Shown: positions 1 to 7,705 of the stretch, piece after piece
Layout of the letters: every line of letters begins with the position of its first letter
How positions within the stretch are numbered: position 1 is the stretch's first letter
Origin: Shimia_B sp039815465
GTDB taxonomy: Bacteria > Pseudomonadota > Alphaproteobacteria > Rhodobacterales > Rhodobacteraceae
NCBI GenBank assembly: GCA_039815465.1
Contig: JBCBZG010000005.1
Span: 62,001 to 126,000 of the forward strand
Length of the DNA stretch: 64,000 bases
Reading direction: 5' to 3'
The notes under the pieces: generated by a model
Databases searched by the model: none
What the model was told of the DNA's origin: nothing
What the model saw: only the letters and a program-made list of their open reading frames with translations
Program-made: the position numbers and the translations under genes

Positions 1-797
1 GTGTGGGTCGACAGGTTTTCGAGATGGGTGATGGCGTCCACCGGCCCCACGATCCACCCGACGCGGCTGCCGGTCATGGCGTGGCTTTTCGACATGGAGC
101 CGATGACGAGCGTGCGTTCCGCCATGCCCGGCAGGGCGCGGGGGCTGATATGGCGGCCCTCCCACACTTGGACGTCGTAGACCTCATCCGAGATAAGCCA
201 AAGGTCATGGGCCTGGCAGACATCAGCAATGCCCTTTAGCGCCTCGGCGGTGTAGACCACGCCCGTCGGGTTATTGGGTGTGTTGATCAGCAGACTTTTG
301 GCGCCAGGGGCCTGGGCGGCGATGACATCCGTGCGCGGTTGAAACCCGTCTTCGGGCGCGCAGGGGACGGCCTGCGCCATTGCGCCTGTGCCGCGGATCG
401 TGCCGGGGTAGGTGGCGTAGTAAGGATCAAGGTAGAGCCCGGTGTCGCCCGGGTTCAGCACCGCCTTATGGGTGGCAAAGAGCGCGGCCTGCCCGCCGGG
501 TGTGATGAGCACGTTGTCGGCGGTCGTGGGCACGCCGGTGCGGGTCTCAACCCGGTTCGCGACGGCCTCCCTCAGGGCGCGGACGCCGGGGACGCTGGCA
601 TAGCCGGTGTGCCCGCTCCGTGCGGACCGGTCCATAGCGTCGAGGATCGCAGGGTGGGTGCGGATGTCGTGTTCGCCGATCGTCAGCTCCTTGACCGCCA
701 CGCCTGCCGCTTTCCGGCGGCGTGCCTCGTAAAAGAGCCCCCAGCCGTCGTCCCCATCATCGCCATTGAGGCGCAGTATCGTTTGAGAGAGTTCCAT
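1..797 (-). CDS. Class I/II pyridoxal-phosphate aminotransferase (3' end outside window)
   Basis: PLP-dependent aminotransferase of fold type I. The ATG is at 797 and about 265 codons are visible before the gene runs off the left edge. The frame shows the family landmarks in order: a TPGGQ motif near residue 100, NTPNNPTG for PLP binding, ISDEVYD with the aspartate that contacts the pyridine nitrogen, and SMSKSHAMTGSRVGW, whose lysine at about residue 237 should be the Schiff-base lysine. The substrate cannot be read from sequence; this subgroup includes aspartate, aromatic and arginine:pyruvate aminotransferases. It is transcribed away from cysS, and the 171 bases between them must hold both promoters. 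There is only a weak ribosome-binding sequence before the ATG. Confidence 0.88.
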   Translation of the reverse strand, partial: MELSQTILRLNGDDGDDGWGLFYEARRRKAAGVAVKELTIGEHDIRTHPAILDAMDRSARSGHTGYASVPGVRALREAVANRVETRTGVPTTADNVLITPGGQAALFATHKAVLNPGDTGLYLDPYYATYPGTIRGTGAMAQAVPCAPEDGFQPRTDVIAAQAPGAKSLLINTPNNPTGVVYTAEALKGIADVCQAHDLWLISDEVYDVQVWEGRHISPRALPGMAERTLVIGSMSKSHAMTGSRVGWIVGPVDAITHLENLSTH

Positions 798-968
798 GGC
801 TCTATGGAGGCTGGCAGAAACGCGAAGTCAAGCGATCTGCGCTTGGCAAGATGGGCGCCCCGGTATATGCGGACGCATGGCCTATCTGCTTTGTCTGTGT
901 TGCTGATTTTCTAGCCCCGCCCGGGCCCGTATTCGCACGACCATTCGCCAGACATCTGAGACTTCGCC

Positions 969-2309
969 ATGATCAACCTGACCAATTCCAAAACCCGCCG
1001 CAAAGAGCCATTTGAACCGCTCGATCCGTCCAACGTGCGCATGTATGTGTGCGGGCCCACGGTCTATGATCGCGCCCATATCGGCAATGCCCGCCCGGTT
1101 CTGGTTTTTGACGTGCTGTTCCGCCTCTTTCGCCATGTCTACGGCGCGGGTGCTGTGACCTACGCACGCAATTTCACGGATGTGGACGACAAGATCAACG
1201 CCCGCGCCGCTGAGCGGGGGCGCCCGATTGGCGACATCACGGCTGAAACCACCCAGTGGTTTTTGGATGACATGGGCGCGCTGGGCGCGCTTGAGCCCAC
1301 GCATATGCCCCGTGCGACCGCCTATATCGGTCACATGGTGGCGCTCATCGAGGACCTCGTGGCGCGCGGCCATGCCTATGCCGCCGAAGGGCACGTGCTG
1401 TTTTCCGTGGATAGCTACCGCGACTATGGCACGCTCAGCGGGCGGTCAGTCAAAGACATGATCGCCGGCGCCCGGGTCGAGGTCGCGCCTTACAAGCGTG
1501 ATCCGATGGACTTTGTGCTTTGGAAACCCTCCACACCGGATCTGCCTGGGTGGGAGAGCCCCTGGGGTCGAGGCCGCCCGGGCTGGCATATCGAATGCTC
1601 CGCCATGGCCGCGGACCTCCTCGGGCCACAATTTGATGTCCATGGTGGAGGCACCGACCTGCTTTTCCCGCACCACGAAAATGAGATCGCGCAGAGCACT
1701 TGCGCGGGCCACGGGTTTGCGCAGGTGTGGATGCACAACGAGATGCTCCAGGTCGAAGGCAAGAAGATGTCCAAGAGCTTGGGCAACTTTTTCACCGTTC
1801 GCGACCTGATCGACCAAGGTGTCCCGGGGGAGGTGATCCGCCTGGTGTTCCTGGGCACGCATTATTCCAAGCCGATGGATTGGACGGAAAAGAAGCGGCA
1901 GGAGGCTGAGGCGACGTTGCGCAAGTGGCGTGCCATAGCCGAACCCGGGGGCACACCGTCACAGGCGGCGGTGGCTGCGTTGTCTGACGACCTCAACACC
2001 CACGGTGCGCTCACAGAACTGCATCGGTTGGCTGCAGTAGGGGATGGGGCAACGCTTGCAGCATCCGCTGCGCTTATGGGGCTGCTGACGCCCGAGCTCG
2101 GCGGTTGGGAGGACGTCCCAGAGGTTGATCTGTCCGCCTGGGCTGAACGCCTTGGGGATGCGCGGGCGGCTGCGATGGACAGCAAGGACTTTTCGCAGGT
2201 GGATGCGCTGAAAGCCCAGCTGACAGCGGCGGGGGTTGAGGTGCGCATGTCCAAGGCGGGCGTCGACCTGATCGCGGGCCCGGCATTTAAACCCGATCTG
2301 CTGGGCTAA
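969..2309 (+). CDS. cysS: Cysteine--tRNA ligase
   Basis: Charges tRNA-Cys with cysteine in the cytoplasm. The 446-residue length is close to the usual 455-470. The class I signature HIGNAR starts at residue 37, just after the CGPTVYD block whose cysteine is a zinc ligand. The ECSAM segment near residue 207 supplies another zinc ligand, and the KKMSKS loop is present in the second half followed by LGNFF. The C-terminal DALR-type helical region follows. The ATG at 969 gives the expected MINLTNS start, although the ribosome-binding sequence is weak. A complete, ordinary housekeeping gene. Confidence 0.97.
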   Translation: MINLTNSKTRRKEPFEPLDPSNVRMYVCGPTVYDRAHIGNARPVLVFDVLFRLFRHVYGAGAVTYARNFTDVDDKINARAAERGRPIGDITAETTQWFLDDMGALGALEPTHMPRATAYIGHMVALIEDLVARGHAYAAEGHVLFSVDSYRDYGTLSGRSVKDMIAGARVEVAPYKRDPMDFVLWKPSTPDLPGWESPWGRGRPGWHIECSAMAADLLGPQFDVHGGGTDLLFPHHENEIAQSTCAGHGFAQVWMHNEMLQVEGKKMSKSLGNFFTVRDLIDQGVPGEVIRLVFLGTHYSKPMDWTEKKRQEAEATLRKWRAIAEPGGTPSQAAVAALSDDLNTHGALTELHRLAAVGDGATLAASAALMGLLTPELGGWEDVPEVDLSAWAERLGDARAAAMDSKDFSQVDALKAQLTAAGVEVRMSKAGVDLIAGPAFKPDLLG

Positions 2310-2369
2310 CACGACGATTGCAAATCTCACGCGTAGCCTGTCTCCTCCCGCCAGGGGGGGACAGGGTCC

Positions 2370-3773
2370 ATGGCAGATGTGGTATTCAAAGAGGCCCGCG
2401 AGCAGGCGCGTCTGATCCGCGACGGTGCGCTGTCGGCTGAGGCGCTGATGGCGGCGACCTATGATCAGATTGAGCGGGTCAATCCGACCGTGAATGCGCT
2501 CGTCGACCTCCTCCCGCGGGAGGAGGCTTTGGCGCGGGCGCGGTTGTCGGATGCGCAGGGCGAGGGGCTGCTGAAGGGGCTGCCCGTGGCGGTCAAGGAC
2601 CTGGCCAATGCGCAAGCGTTTCGCACGACCATGGGCTCGCCACGCCTTGCCGGGGCGGGGCCGGTGTCCAGTGATGATGTGTTTGTGGCGCGTATGCGCG
2701 CGGCGGGGGCCATCGTGATCGGCAAGACCAACACGCCGGAGTTCGGGCTGGGCAGCCATACGTTCAACCCAGTCCACAGTGCCACGCGCAACCCGTGGGA
2801 TGTGACGCGGTCCGCCGGTGGATCAAGCGGGGGGGCAACGGTGGCGTTGGCCTGCGGGATGGTGTCGCTCGCGGATGGGTCTGACATGATGGGGTCTCTG
2901 CGCAACCCAGCGGGCTGGTCGAACACCTATGGGCTAAGGCCGAGCTGGGGGCTCGTCCCGTCGGAGCCCAAGCGCGATATGTTCTTGCACCAGTTGTCGA
3001 CCGCGGGCCCTATGGCGCGGACGCCGGGTGACCTAGAGCTGCTCCTGCGCGTTATGGCGGGCCGCGATCCGCGCCAGCCCCATGGTCGCGCGCTCGAACC
3101 TGCGGAAATGCCCACGCGCATCGCCTGGCTCAGCGATTGGGGCGGGGCCTATGCATGCGAGGATGGGGTGCTGGCACTGTGCGAAGCCGCGCTGCCCCAT
3201 CTTTCGGCCTGCGGGGCAAGCTATGACACCCCGTCGGTGCCGTTTCCTGCTGACCAGATTTGGCAGGCTTGGACCACACTTCGATCTTGGCAAGTCGCCG
3301 CGTCGCTATCGTCGCTCTTCGCGCAGCCCGCCGGGCGTACGGGTCTAAAGGAGGAGGCGCTGTGGGAGCTTAATCGGGGCCTGTCGTTCAGCGCGATGGA
3401 GGTGCACCGCGCCAGCGTGACCCGCTCCGCCTGGTTTTCAGCAGCAATGGCGTTTTTTGCGTCATATGACGTCATTGCGCTGCCAACGGCACAGGTCTTT
3501 CCGTTCCCAGTCGATGACCGGTGGCCCACGCAGATCGGCAGTACTGCGATGGACACGTACCACAGGTGGATGGAAGTGACGGTTCCAGCCTCCCTTATCG
3601 GTTTGCCCGCCATCGCCGTCCCCGCTGGGTTTTCGGCTGAGGGCTTGCCCATGGGGCTCCAGTTCATCGGGCGGCCTGGGACCGATCTGGGGTTGATCGA
3701 GCTCGCGCGCCGTTGGCATGCGGCTACGCCGTGGTGCGACGCCCGCCCGCCTTGCGCGATGCCACCAGCATAA
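2370..3773 (+). CDS. Amidase-signature family hydrolase
   Basis: Hydrolyses a C-N amide bond with a Ser-cisSer-Lys triad. The lysine is in the VAVKDL segment near residue 77, the glycine- and serine-rich core SAGGSSGG lies near residue 150, and the nucleophile is in the MMGSLRNPAG segment near residue 175. The 467-residue length is normal for the family. The amide substrate cannot be inferred; GatA is less likely because no gatC or gatB neighbours are present. The ATG at 2370 follows an AGGG stretch. Its last 50 bases overlap the 3' end of the convergent MFS transporter gene. Confidence 0.9.
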   Translation: MADVVFKEAREQARLIRDGALSAEALMAATYDQIERVNPTVNALVDLLPREEALARARLSDAQGEGLLKGLPVAVKDLANAQAFRTTMGSPRLAGAGPVSSDDVFVARMRAAGAIVIGKTNTPEFGLGSHTFNPVHSATRNPWDVTRSAGGSSGGATVALACGMVSLADGSDMMGSLRNPAGWSNTYGLRPSWGLVPSEPKRDMFLHQLSTAGPMARTPGDLELLLRVMAGRDPRQPHGRALEPAEMPTRIAWLSDWGGAYACEDGVLALCEAALPHLSACGASYDTPSVPFPADQIWQAWTTLRSWQVAASLSSLFAQPAGRTGLKEEALWELNRGLSFSAMEVHRASVTRSAWFSAAMAFFASYDVIALPTAQVFPFPVDDRWPTQIGSTAMDTYHRWMEVTVPASLIGLPAIAVPAGFSAEGLPMGLQFIGRPGTDLGLIELARRWHAATPWCDARPPCAMPPA

Positions 3774-5193
3774 GGGCCCCACCCAGCGCACACAGCGCAG
3801 CGCAGGCATACGCGATCCGCGCGAAGGCGGCATTGGCGGCCTGGGCGTGGGTCGCGCTATCGCCTGCCGCGCCAAAGCTGAGCTCGCCGCCAACGCTCGC
3901 GTAGACAGCCGTTGCGACAAGGCCAAAGATCGCGATGCCAAGGAGGCTCCCGCTCCGACTAATCGCATTGTTGATGCCGGAGGCCACGCCGCTGCGCGCG
4001 GGGTCCACTGCCCCCATCACTGCGGCCGAAAGGGGGGCGACAATGATGCCCATGCCGAGCCCGACGAGGGCCATGGCGGGCATGGTCGCCGACCAAAAGA
4101 CGGCCCAGGGTGTGGTCAGCGCCACCCCCAGATAGCCTGCCGCGACCACAAAGGACCCTGCCGCGATGACAGGCACGGCGCCCACGCGGTCCGCCAGCCG
4201 ACCCACTCGCGCTGACAGGAGGGAGATAAACACAGAGAGGGGCGCGAAGGCCGCCGAGGCCTCGATCGGGGTGATGCCCCAAACGGGGATGATGGTCTGC
4301 GGCAGGTAAAACATGACCGCCGCAAGCGCGGTGTAGACGCAGAGCGTCGCCGCGTTCGCAGCCGCGAACTGGCGGTTCGAAAAGAGCGTGAGCGGCATCA
4401 TCGGTGCCGGCGTGCGTTGCTCGTGCAGGATGAAACACGTCAAGGCGGCAAGGCCAAGCCCCAGCGTAGGAAGCGCCGCGCCCCCCAGTTGCAGCGCGGT
4501 AAGCCCAAAGGCCAAGCCGCCGAGGCCTATGGTGGCCAAAGTGGCGCCGATCCAATCGACGGGTTGCGACTGCGTCTGGCTATCCCGCGCGACCGAGCGC
4601 TTAAGCATCGTCAGCGCGATCAGGCCAAGCGGCAGGTTCACTGCAAAGATCCAGCGCCAGAACTCAGGCCCCGCAAAGGTCAGCACGAGCCCCCCGATGA
4701 TTGGGCCAAGCGCCGTTGTAACAGCGGAGGCCGCGGCCCAGATGCCAATGGCGCGCCCGCGATCCTCCGCCGGGTAGGCGCGGGAGATGATGGCCAGGGA
4801 CCCAGGCACCATGAGCGCGGCGCCCACGCCCTTGAACGCGCGGGCTGCAATCATCGTACTCGGGTCAGGTGCAAGCGCGGTCGCGAGCGAGCCTGCGATA
4901 AAGACCGCGATCCCCAGCCCAAATATCCGCGCGAGCCCGAACCGGTCCCCGAGCGCGCCACCGGTGAGGATAAGCGCGGAGAGCATGAGGATATAGGCGT
5001 TCGAAAACCACTGCGCCTGGGCAAAGCTCGCCCCAAGGCTATCGCGCATGGCGGGCAGCGCGATGGACACGACCGTGCCATCAATGAAGCTGAGCGAAGA
5101 GGCGAGGATCGCCGCGATCAAGATGCCGCGGCGACGCTCGGGCGCGCAAAAGGAAAGCGCCGCAGAAGACTGCGGCGCTGCGGTGTCAGCCAT
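3724..5193 (-). CDS. MFS transporter, EmrB/QacA-like 14-helix drug:proton antiporter type
   Basis: Inner-membrane secondary transporter of 489 residues, hydrophobic throughout, with the length and pattern of the 14-helix DHA2 group. The first helix carries ILASSLSFIDGTVVSIALPA, which resembles motif D1 of this group. The GDRFGLARIF loop between helices 2 and 3 is motif A, and LGPIIGG in helix 5 is motif C of antiporters. The start codon lies 11 bases after the bactofilin stop, so it is probably the last gene of an M23 peptidase-bactofilin-MFS transcript. The substrate is unknown. Its 3' end overlaps the amidase gene on the opposite strand. Confidence 0.9.
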   Translation of the reverse strand: MADTAAPQSSAALSFCAPERRRGILIAAILASSLSFIDGTVVSIALPAMRDSLGASFAQAQWFSNAYILMLSALILTGGALGDRFGLARIFGLGIAVFIAGSLATALAPDPSTMIAARAFKGVGAALMVPGSLAIISRAYPAEDRGRAIGIWAAASAVTTALGPIIGGLVLTFAGPEFWRWIFAVNLPLGLIALTMLKRSVARDSQTQSQPVDWIGATLATIGLGGLAFGLTALQLGGAALPTLGLGLAALTCFILHEQRTPAPMMPLTLFSNRQFAAANAATLCVYTALAAVMFYLPQTIIPVWGITPIEASAAFAPLSVFISLLSARVGRLADRVGAVPVIAAGSFVVAAGYLGVALTTPWAVFWSATMPAMALVGLGMGIIVAPLSAAVMGAVDPARSGVASGINNAISRSGSLLGIAIFGLVATAVYASVGGELSFGAAGDSATHAQAANAAFARIAYACAALCALGGALMLVASRKAGGRRTTA

Positions 5194-5204
5194 GGTGGTG
5201 CGCC

Positions 5205-5696
5205 TTACGCGTCGCCATCCGCAGGCTTGGCGGCGGTTTTACGCCCGTTGCCCCCGGCAAGCGGGTCGTCCTGGCGCTGCACGGAGCCTTCGAAATGGGC
5301 GCCGCTTTCGATGGCGATGGTCTTGTGGATGATGTCGCCTTCGACCCGGGCGCTCGATGTCAGGCGCACTTTGAGCCCGCGCACGCGCCCGATCACGCGG
5401 CCGTTCACGACGACGTCGTCGGCCAAACACTCGCCCTTAACAGTGGCGTTCTCGCCCACGGTCAGCAGGTGCGCACGAATGTCGCCTTCGACCTGGCCTT
5501 CGATCTGGATGTCACCAGAGGTGCGCAGGTTCCCAACAACAGTGAGGTCCGCAGAGAGCACAGATGCCGGCGGCTTGGCTTTCGCCGCGGGGGAGGCAGC
5601 AGACTTAAACTCCGGCTTCGCTTCAGCGGGTGCCGCAGGTTTTGGGGCGGATGTGCCCGCCGGTGCAGGTTCGTTGATTTTGCTCTTAGAAAACAT
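5205..5696 (-). CDS. Bactofilin (polymer-forming cytoskeletal protein)
   Basis: Small cytoskeletal protein that self-assembles into nucleotide-independent filaments at the inner membrane. The 163 residues split into an Ala/Pro/Lys-rich disordered N-terminus (1-45) and a bactofilin (DUF583) beta-helix of about 100 residues with the repeated hydrophobic/glycine pattern, for example DLTVVGNLRTSGDIQIEGQV and VVNGRVIGRVRG. A short charged tail follows. The ATG lies inside the last codons of the upstream M23 peptidase gene (11-base overlap), which implies translational coupling. Bactofilin and M23 LytM-type peptidase pairs are a recurring arrangement in which the scaffold positions the peptidoglycan hydrolase. 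Confidence 0.93.
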   Translation of the reverse strand: MFSKSKINEPAPAGTSAPKPAAPAEAKPEFKSAASPAAKAKPPASVLSADLTVVGNLRTSGDIQIEGQVEGDIRAHLLTVGENATVKGECLADDVVVNGRVIGRVRGLKVRLTSSARVEGDIIHKTIAIESGAHFEGSVQRQDDPLAGGNGRKTAAKPADGDA

Positions 5697-7005
5697 TTTG
5701 TGCAGCCTTGATGTAGGTCATCGGGTTGATCGCTTTGCCGCCAACCCGAATTTCGTAGTGGAGATGGGTTCCGGTCGACCGTCCGCTGTTGCCCATATCA
5801 CCTATGTGATCCCCGCGCGAGACCCGCTGACCCACTTTTACGCGAATGCGCGAAAGATGTGCGTAGCGCGTTTCGATGCCAAAGTCGTGCCGGATTTTGA
5901 TCAGCCGCCCGTAGCCGCTGGCCCAGCCGGCCTCGATAATCGTGCCGTCTGCCGTGGCAAAGATGTCGGTGCCGGTGGGTGCTGCAAAGTCCGCGCCCTG
6001 GTGCATCCGCCCCCAGCGCGGCCCAAAGCCCGACGTAAAGCGGTGCGGGGCCTTCACCGGGTGCGCAAAGGGGGCGCGTTCGGCTGCGATTTTGTAGATC
6101 GACAGCTCGTCAAGCCGTTCCAGGATGCTGTTTGCGCGGGCCGTGTCCTTGTTAAAGGTGCCACCTTGTGTCGAGAATGTGAGCGGCGTCAGCGGACCGC
6201 CTTGGCCCGAATACCCACGCCGAACTTGTTCGATCAGGCGATCCGGCGGCAGCCCCGCCTCGCGGAACATCCGGTCGAGCGGTTCAACAGAGACGGTCAT
6301 CGCCTCTTCTAAGCGGCGGAAGATCTGGTCGTTGCGCGCCTCCATGAGCTTGAGCTCATCTTCCATCTCTTGCGCATAAAGCATGGCTTCTGCGGCTGCG
6401 TCCTCTTTTGTATCGCGCTCCTCAGCCGTGGTTGCGAGCGCATCGGCGAGGAACGAAAGCGTCCGTTCAACGTCTTGGGCTCGGGCGGCTTCGCTTGATA
6501 CGGCGCCATTTTCTTCGAGGCTTGCAACGAGGCTGTCATGGGACAGCGCAGCGGCGTCCCGTTCGGCCACGGCGGTGGCCAGTGCGGCCTTTACGGCGAC
6601 GAGACCACGCTCAAGCTCCTTACGGCGGCTTTCATTGGCCAAAAGCTCTGATTGCATGGCAGAAATCTGGTCAAGCGCGGTTCCAAAGCGGTCCTGCGCG
6701 GCACGGGCCTCCATCGCGCGGGCGTCGCGTTGTTCGGCAAGCGCGTTCAGGCGGTCCTCGTACACGGCCTGTTCGCGCTTGGCTTGTTCGCGGAAGTTTC
6801 CGGCACCGATGGAGTCCATGAGGATGATCGCTGTGGCCACGATGGCCCAAGAGACGATCCCAATGCTGCCCACCCAGCCCGCCATCTGAGTACCGGGCCC
6901 GAGGCGCACAAAGCGTGTCTCTGTGTCAGTGCGCAGGAACAGTCGTTTTTCCGGGAACTTGCGTTCCACAAACCGGCGCAGCCGTGACCGCAACTTGTTT
7001 ACCAC
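5686..7005 (-). CDS. M23 (LytM-type) metallopeptidase with coiled coil, membrane-anchored
   Basis: Predicted peptidoglycan endopeptidase facing the periplasm. Layout of the 439 residues: a basic cytoplasmic N-terminus, one membrane segment at about 42-65, a long Ala/Glu/Arg-rich coiled coil at roughly 68-240, and a C-terminal M23 domain from about 320. The zinc ligands are visible as HQGADF and HLHYEIRV, plus the RYAH block, so the enzyme looks catalytically competent. The start is GTG, preceded by GGGGAG at a good distance. It is first in a run with bactofilin and an MFS transporter. The coiled coil could contact the bactofilin filament or an activator; that is inference. Confidence 0.93.
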   Translation of the reverse strand: MVNKLRSRLRRFVERKFPEKRLFLRTDTETRFVRLGPGTQMAGWVGSIGIVSWAIVATAIILMDSIGAGNFREQAKREQAVYEDRLNALAEQRDARAMEARAAQDRFGTALDQISAMQSELLANESRRKELERGLVAVKAALATAVAERDAAALSHDSLVASLEENGAVSSEAARAQDVERTLSFLADALATTAEERDTKEDAAAEAMLYAQEMEDELKLMEARNDQIFRRLEEAMTVSVEPLDRMFREAGLPPDRLIEQVRRGYSGQGGPLTPLTFSTQGGTFNKDTARANSILERLDELSIYKIAAERAPFAHPVKAPHRFTSGFGPRWGRMHQGADFAAPTGTDIFATADGTIIEAGWASGYGRLIKIRHDFGIETRYAHLSRIRVKVGQRVSRGDHIGDMGNSGRSTGTHLHYEIRVGGKAINPMTYIKAAQNVF

Positions 7006-7184
7006 TGGCGTCTCCCCAAACCGCGGTGTCCCTTAGGTCCCCGGTCCCGACCCGGAGAAAACGCGCCGCTTTGCGGCTCGCCGTGCGCTTTGTTACTGCG
7101 CTCGCGCCCGCGCCGCAACAATTCCGCGGGGCGGGCACAAAAAGTTGCGCGGAAACAACGCTCTCGGCGGAAGCCTGCCGATGG

Positions 7185-7646
7185 TCAGAGCGCTTTGACG
7201 GCCTCGAGCACCGCATCCGCGTGACCGGGCACTTTCACCTTGCGCCAAATCTGTCGGATTTTGCCGGTGCCATCGATGAGGAATGTCGCGCGCTCGATCC
7301 CCATGTATTTCTTGCCATACATGCTTTTTTCGACCCAGACGCCGTAGGTTTCGCACAGGTCGCTGTCCTCATCGCTCACCAGCGTGACCTTAAGCTCGTG
7401 TTTTGCGATGAACTTGTCATGCTTTTTTACGGGGTCTTTAGAGACGCCGATGATTGTTGCGCCTGCGGCTTCGAAGGATGCACGTTCCTCGGTAAAGGCT
7501 ATTGCTTCCTTGGTGCAGCCGGACGTGTCATCCTTTGGGTAGAAATACAGGACAACCGCCTTGGGTTGCAGCGCGGACAACGTGATGTCGCCGCCCCCGT
7601 CCCGAGGCAAAGTGAAATCCGGCGCGTCGTCGCCAATCGTGAGCAT
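7185..7646 (-). CDS. bcp: Thioredoxin-dependent thiol peroxidase (Bcp/PrxQ type peroxiredoxin)
   Basis: Reduces hydrogen peroxide and organic peroxides. The frame is open further upstream, but the start MLTIGDDAPDF at 7646 is chosen because GGAG sits just before it and it gives the usual length of 153 residues. The peroxidatic cysteine is Cys44 in DDTSGCTKEA. The resolving cysteine that many Bcp proteins have five residues later is absent (Ile49); another cysteine occurs near residue 98 in DLCETYG. FYPKDDTSGC and the C-terminal KVPGHADAVL block are typical of the family. Divergent from the AsmA-like gene with about 60 bases between starts. Confidence 0.93.
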   Translation of the reverse strand: MLTIGDDAPDFTLPRDGGGDITLSALQPKAVVLYFYPKDDTSGCTKEAIAFTEERASFEAAGATIIGVSKDPVKKHDKFIAKHELKVTLVSDEDSDLCETYGVWVEKSMYGKKYMGIERATFLIDGTGKIRQIWRKVKVPGHADAVLEAVKAL

Positions 7647-7705
7647 CGTAGTCTCCGTCGTTGTTTGAACTCGTTTTAGGTGGCGCGGGGGGGAGTTAAA
7701 GGGCT

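Noticed and set aside
4417..6312. A 631-codon open frame on the plus strand
   Set aside because: It lies antisense to the MFS, bactofilin and M23 peptidase genes, all of which have convincing motifs. Long antisense frames are common in GC-rich DNA, and this one has low-complexity Arg/Gly/Pro composition.
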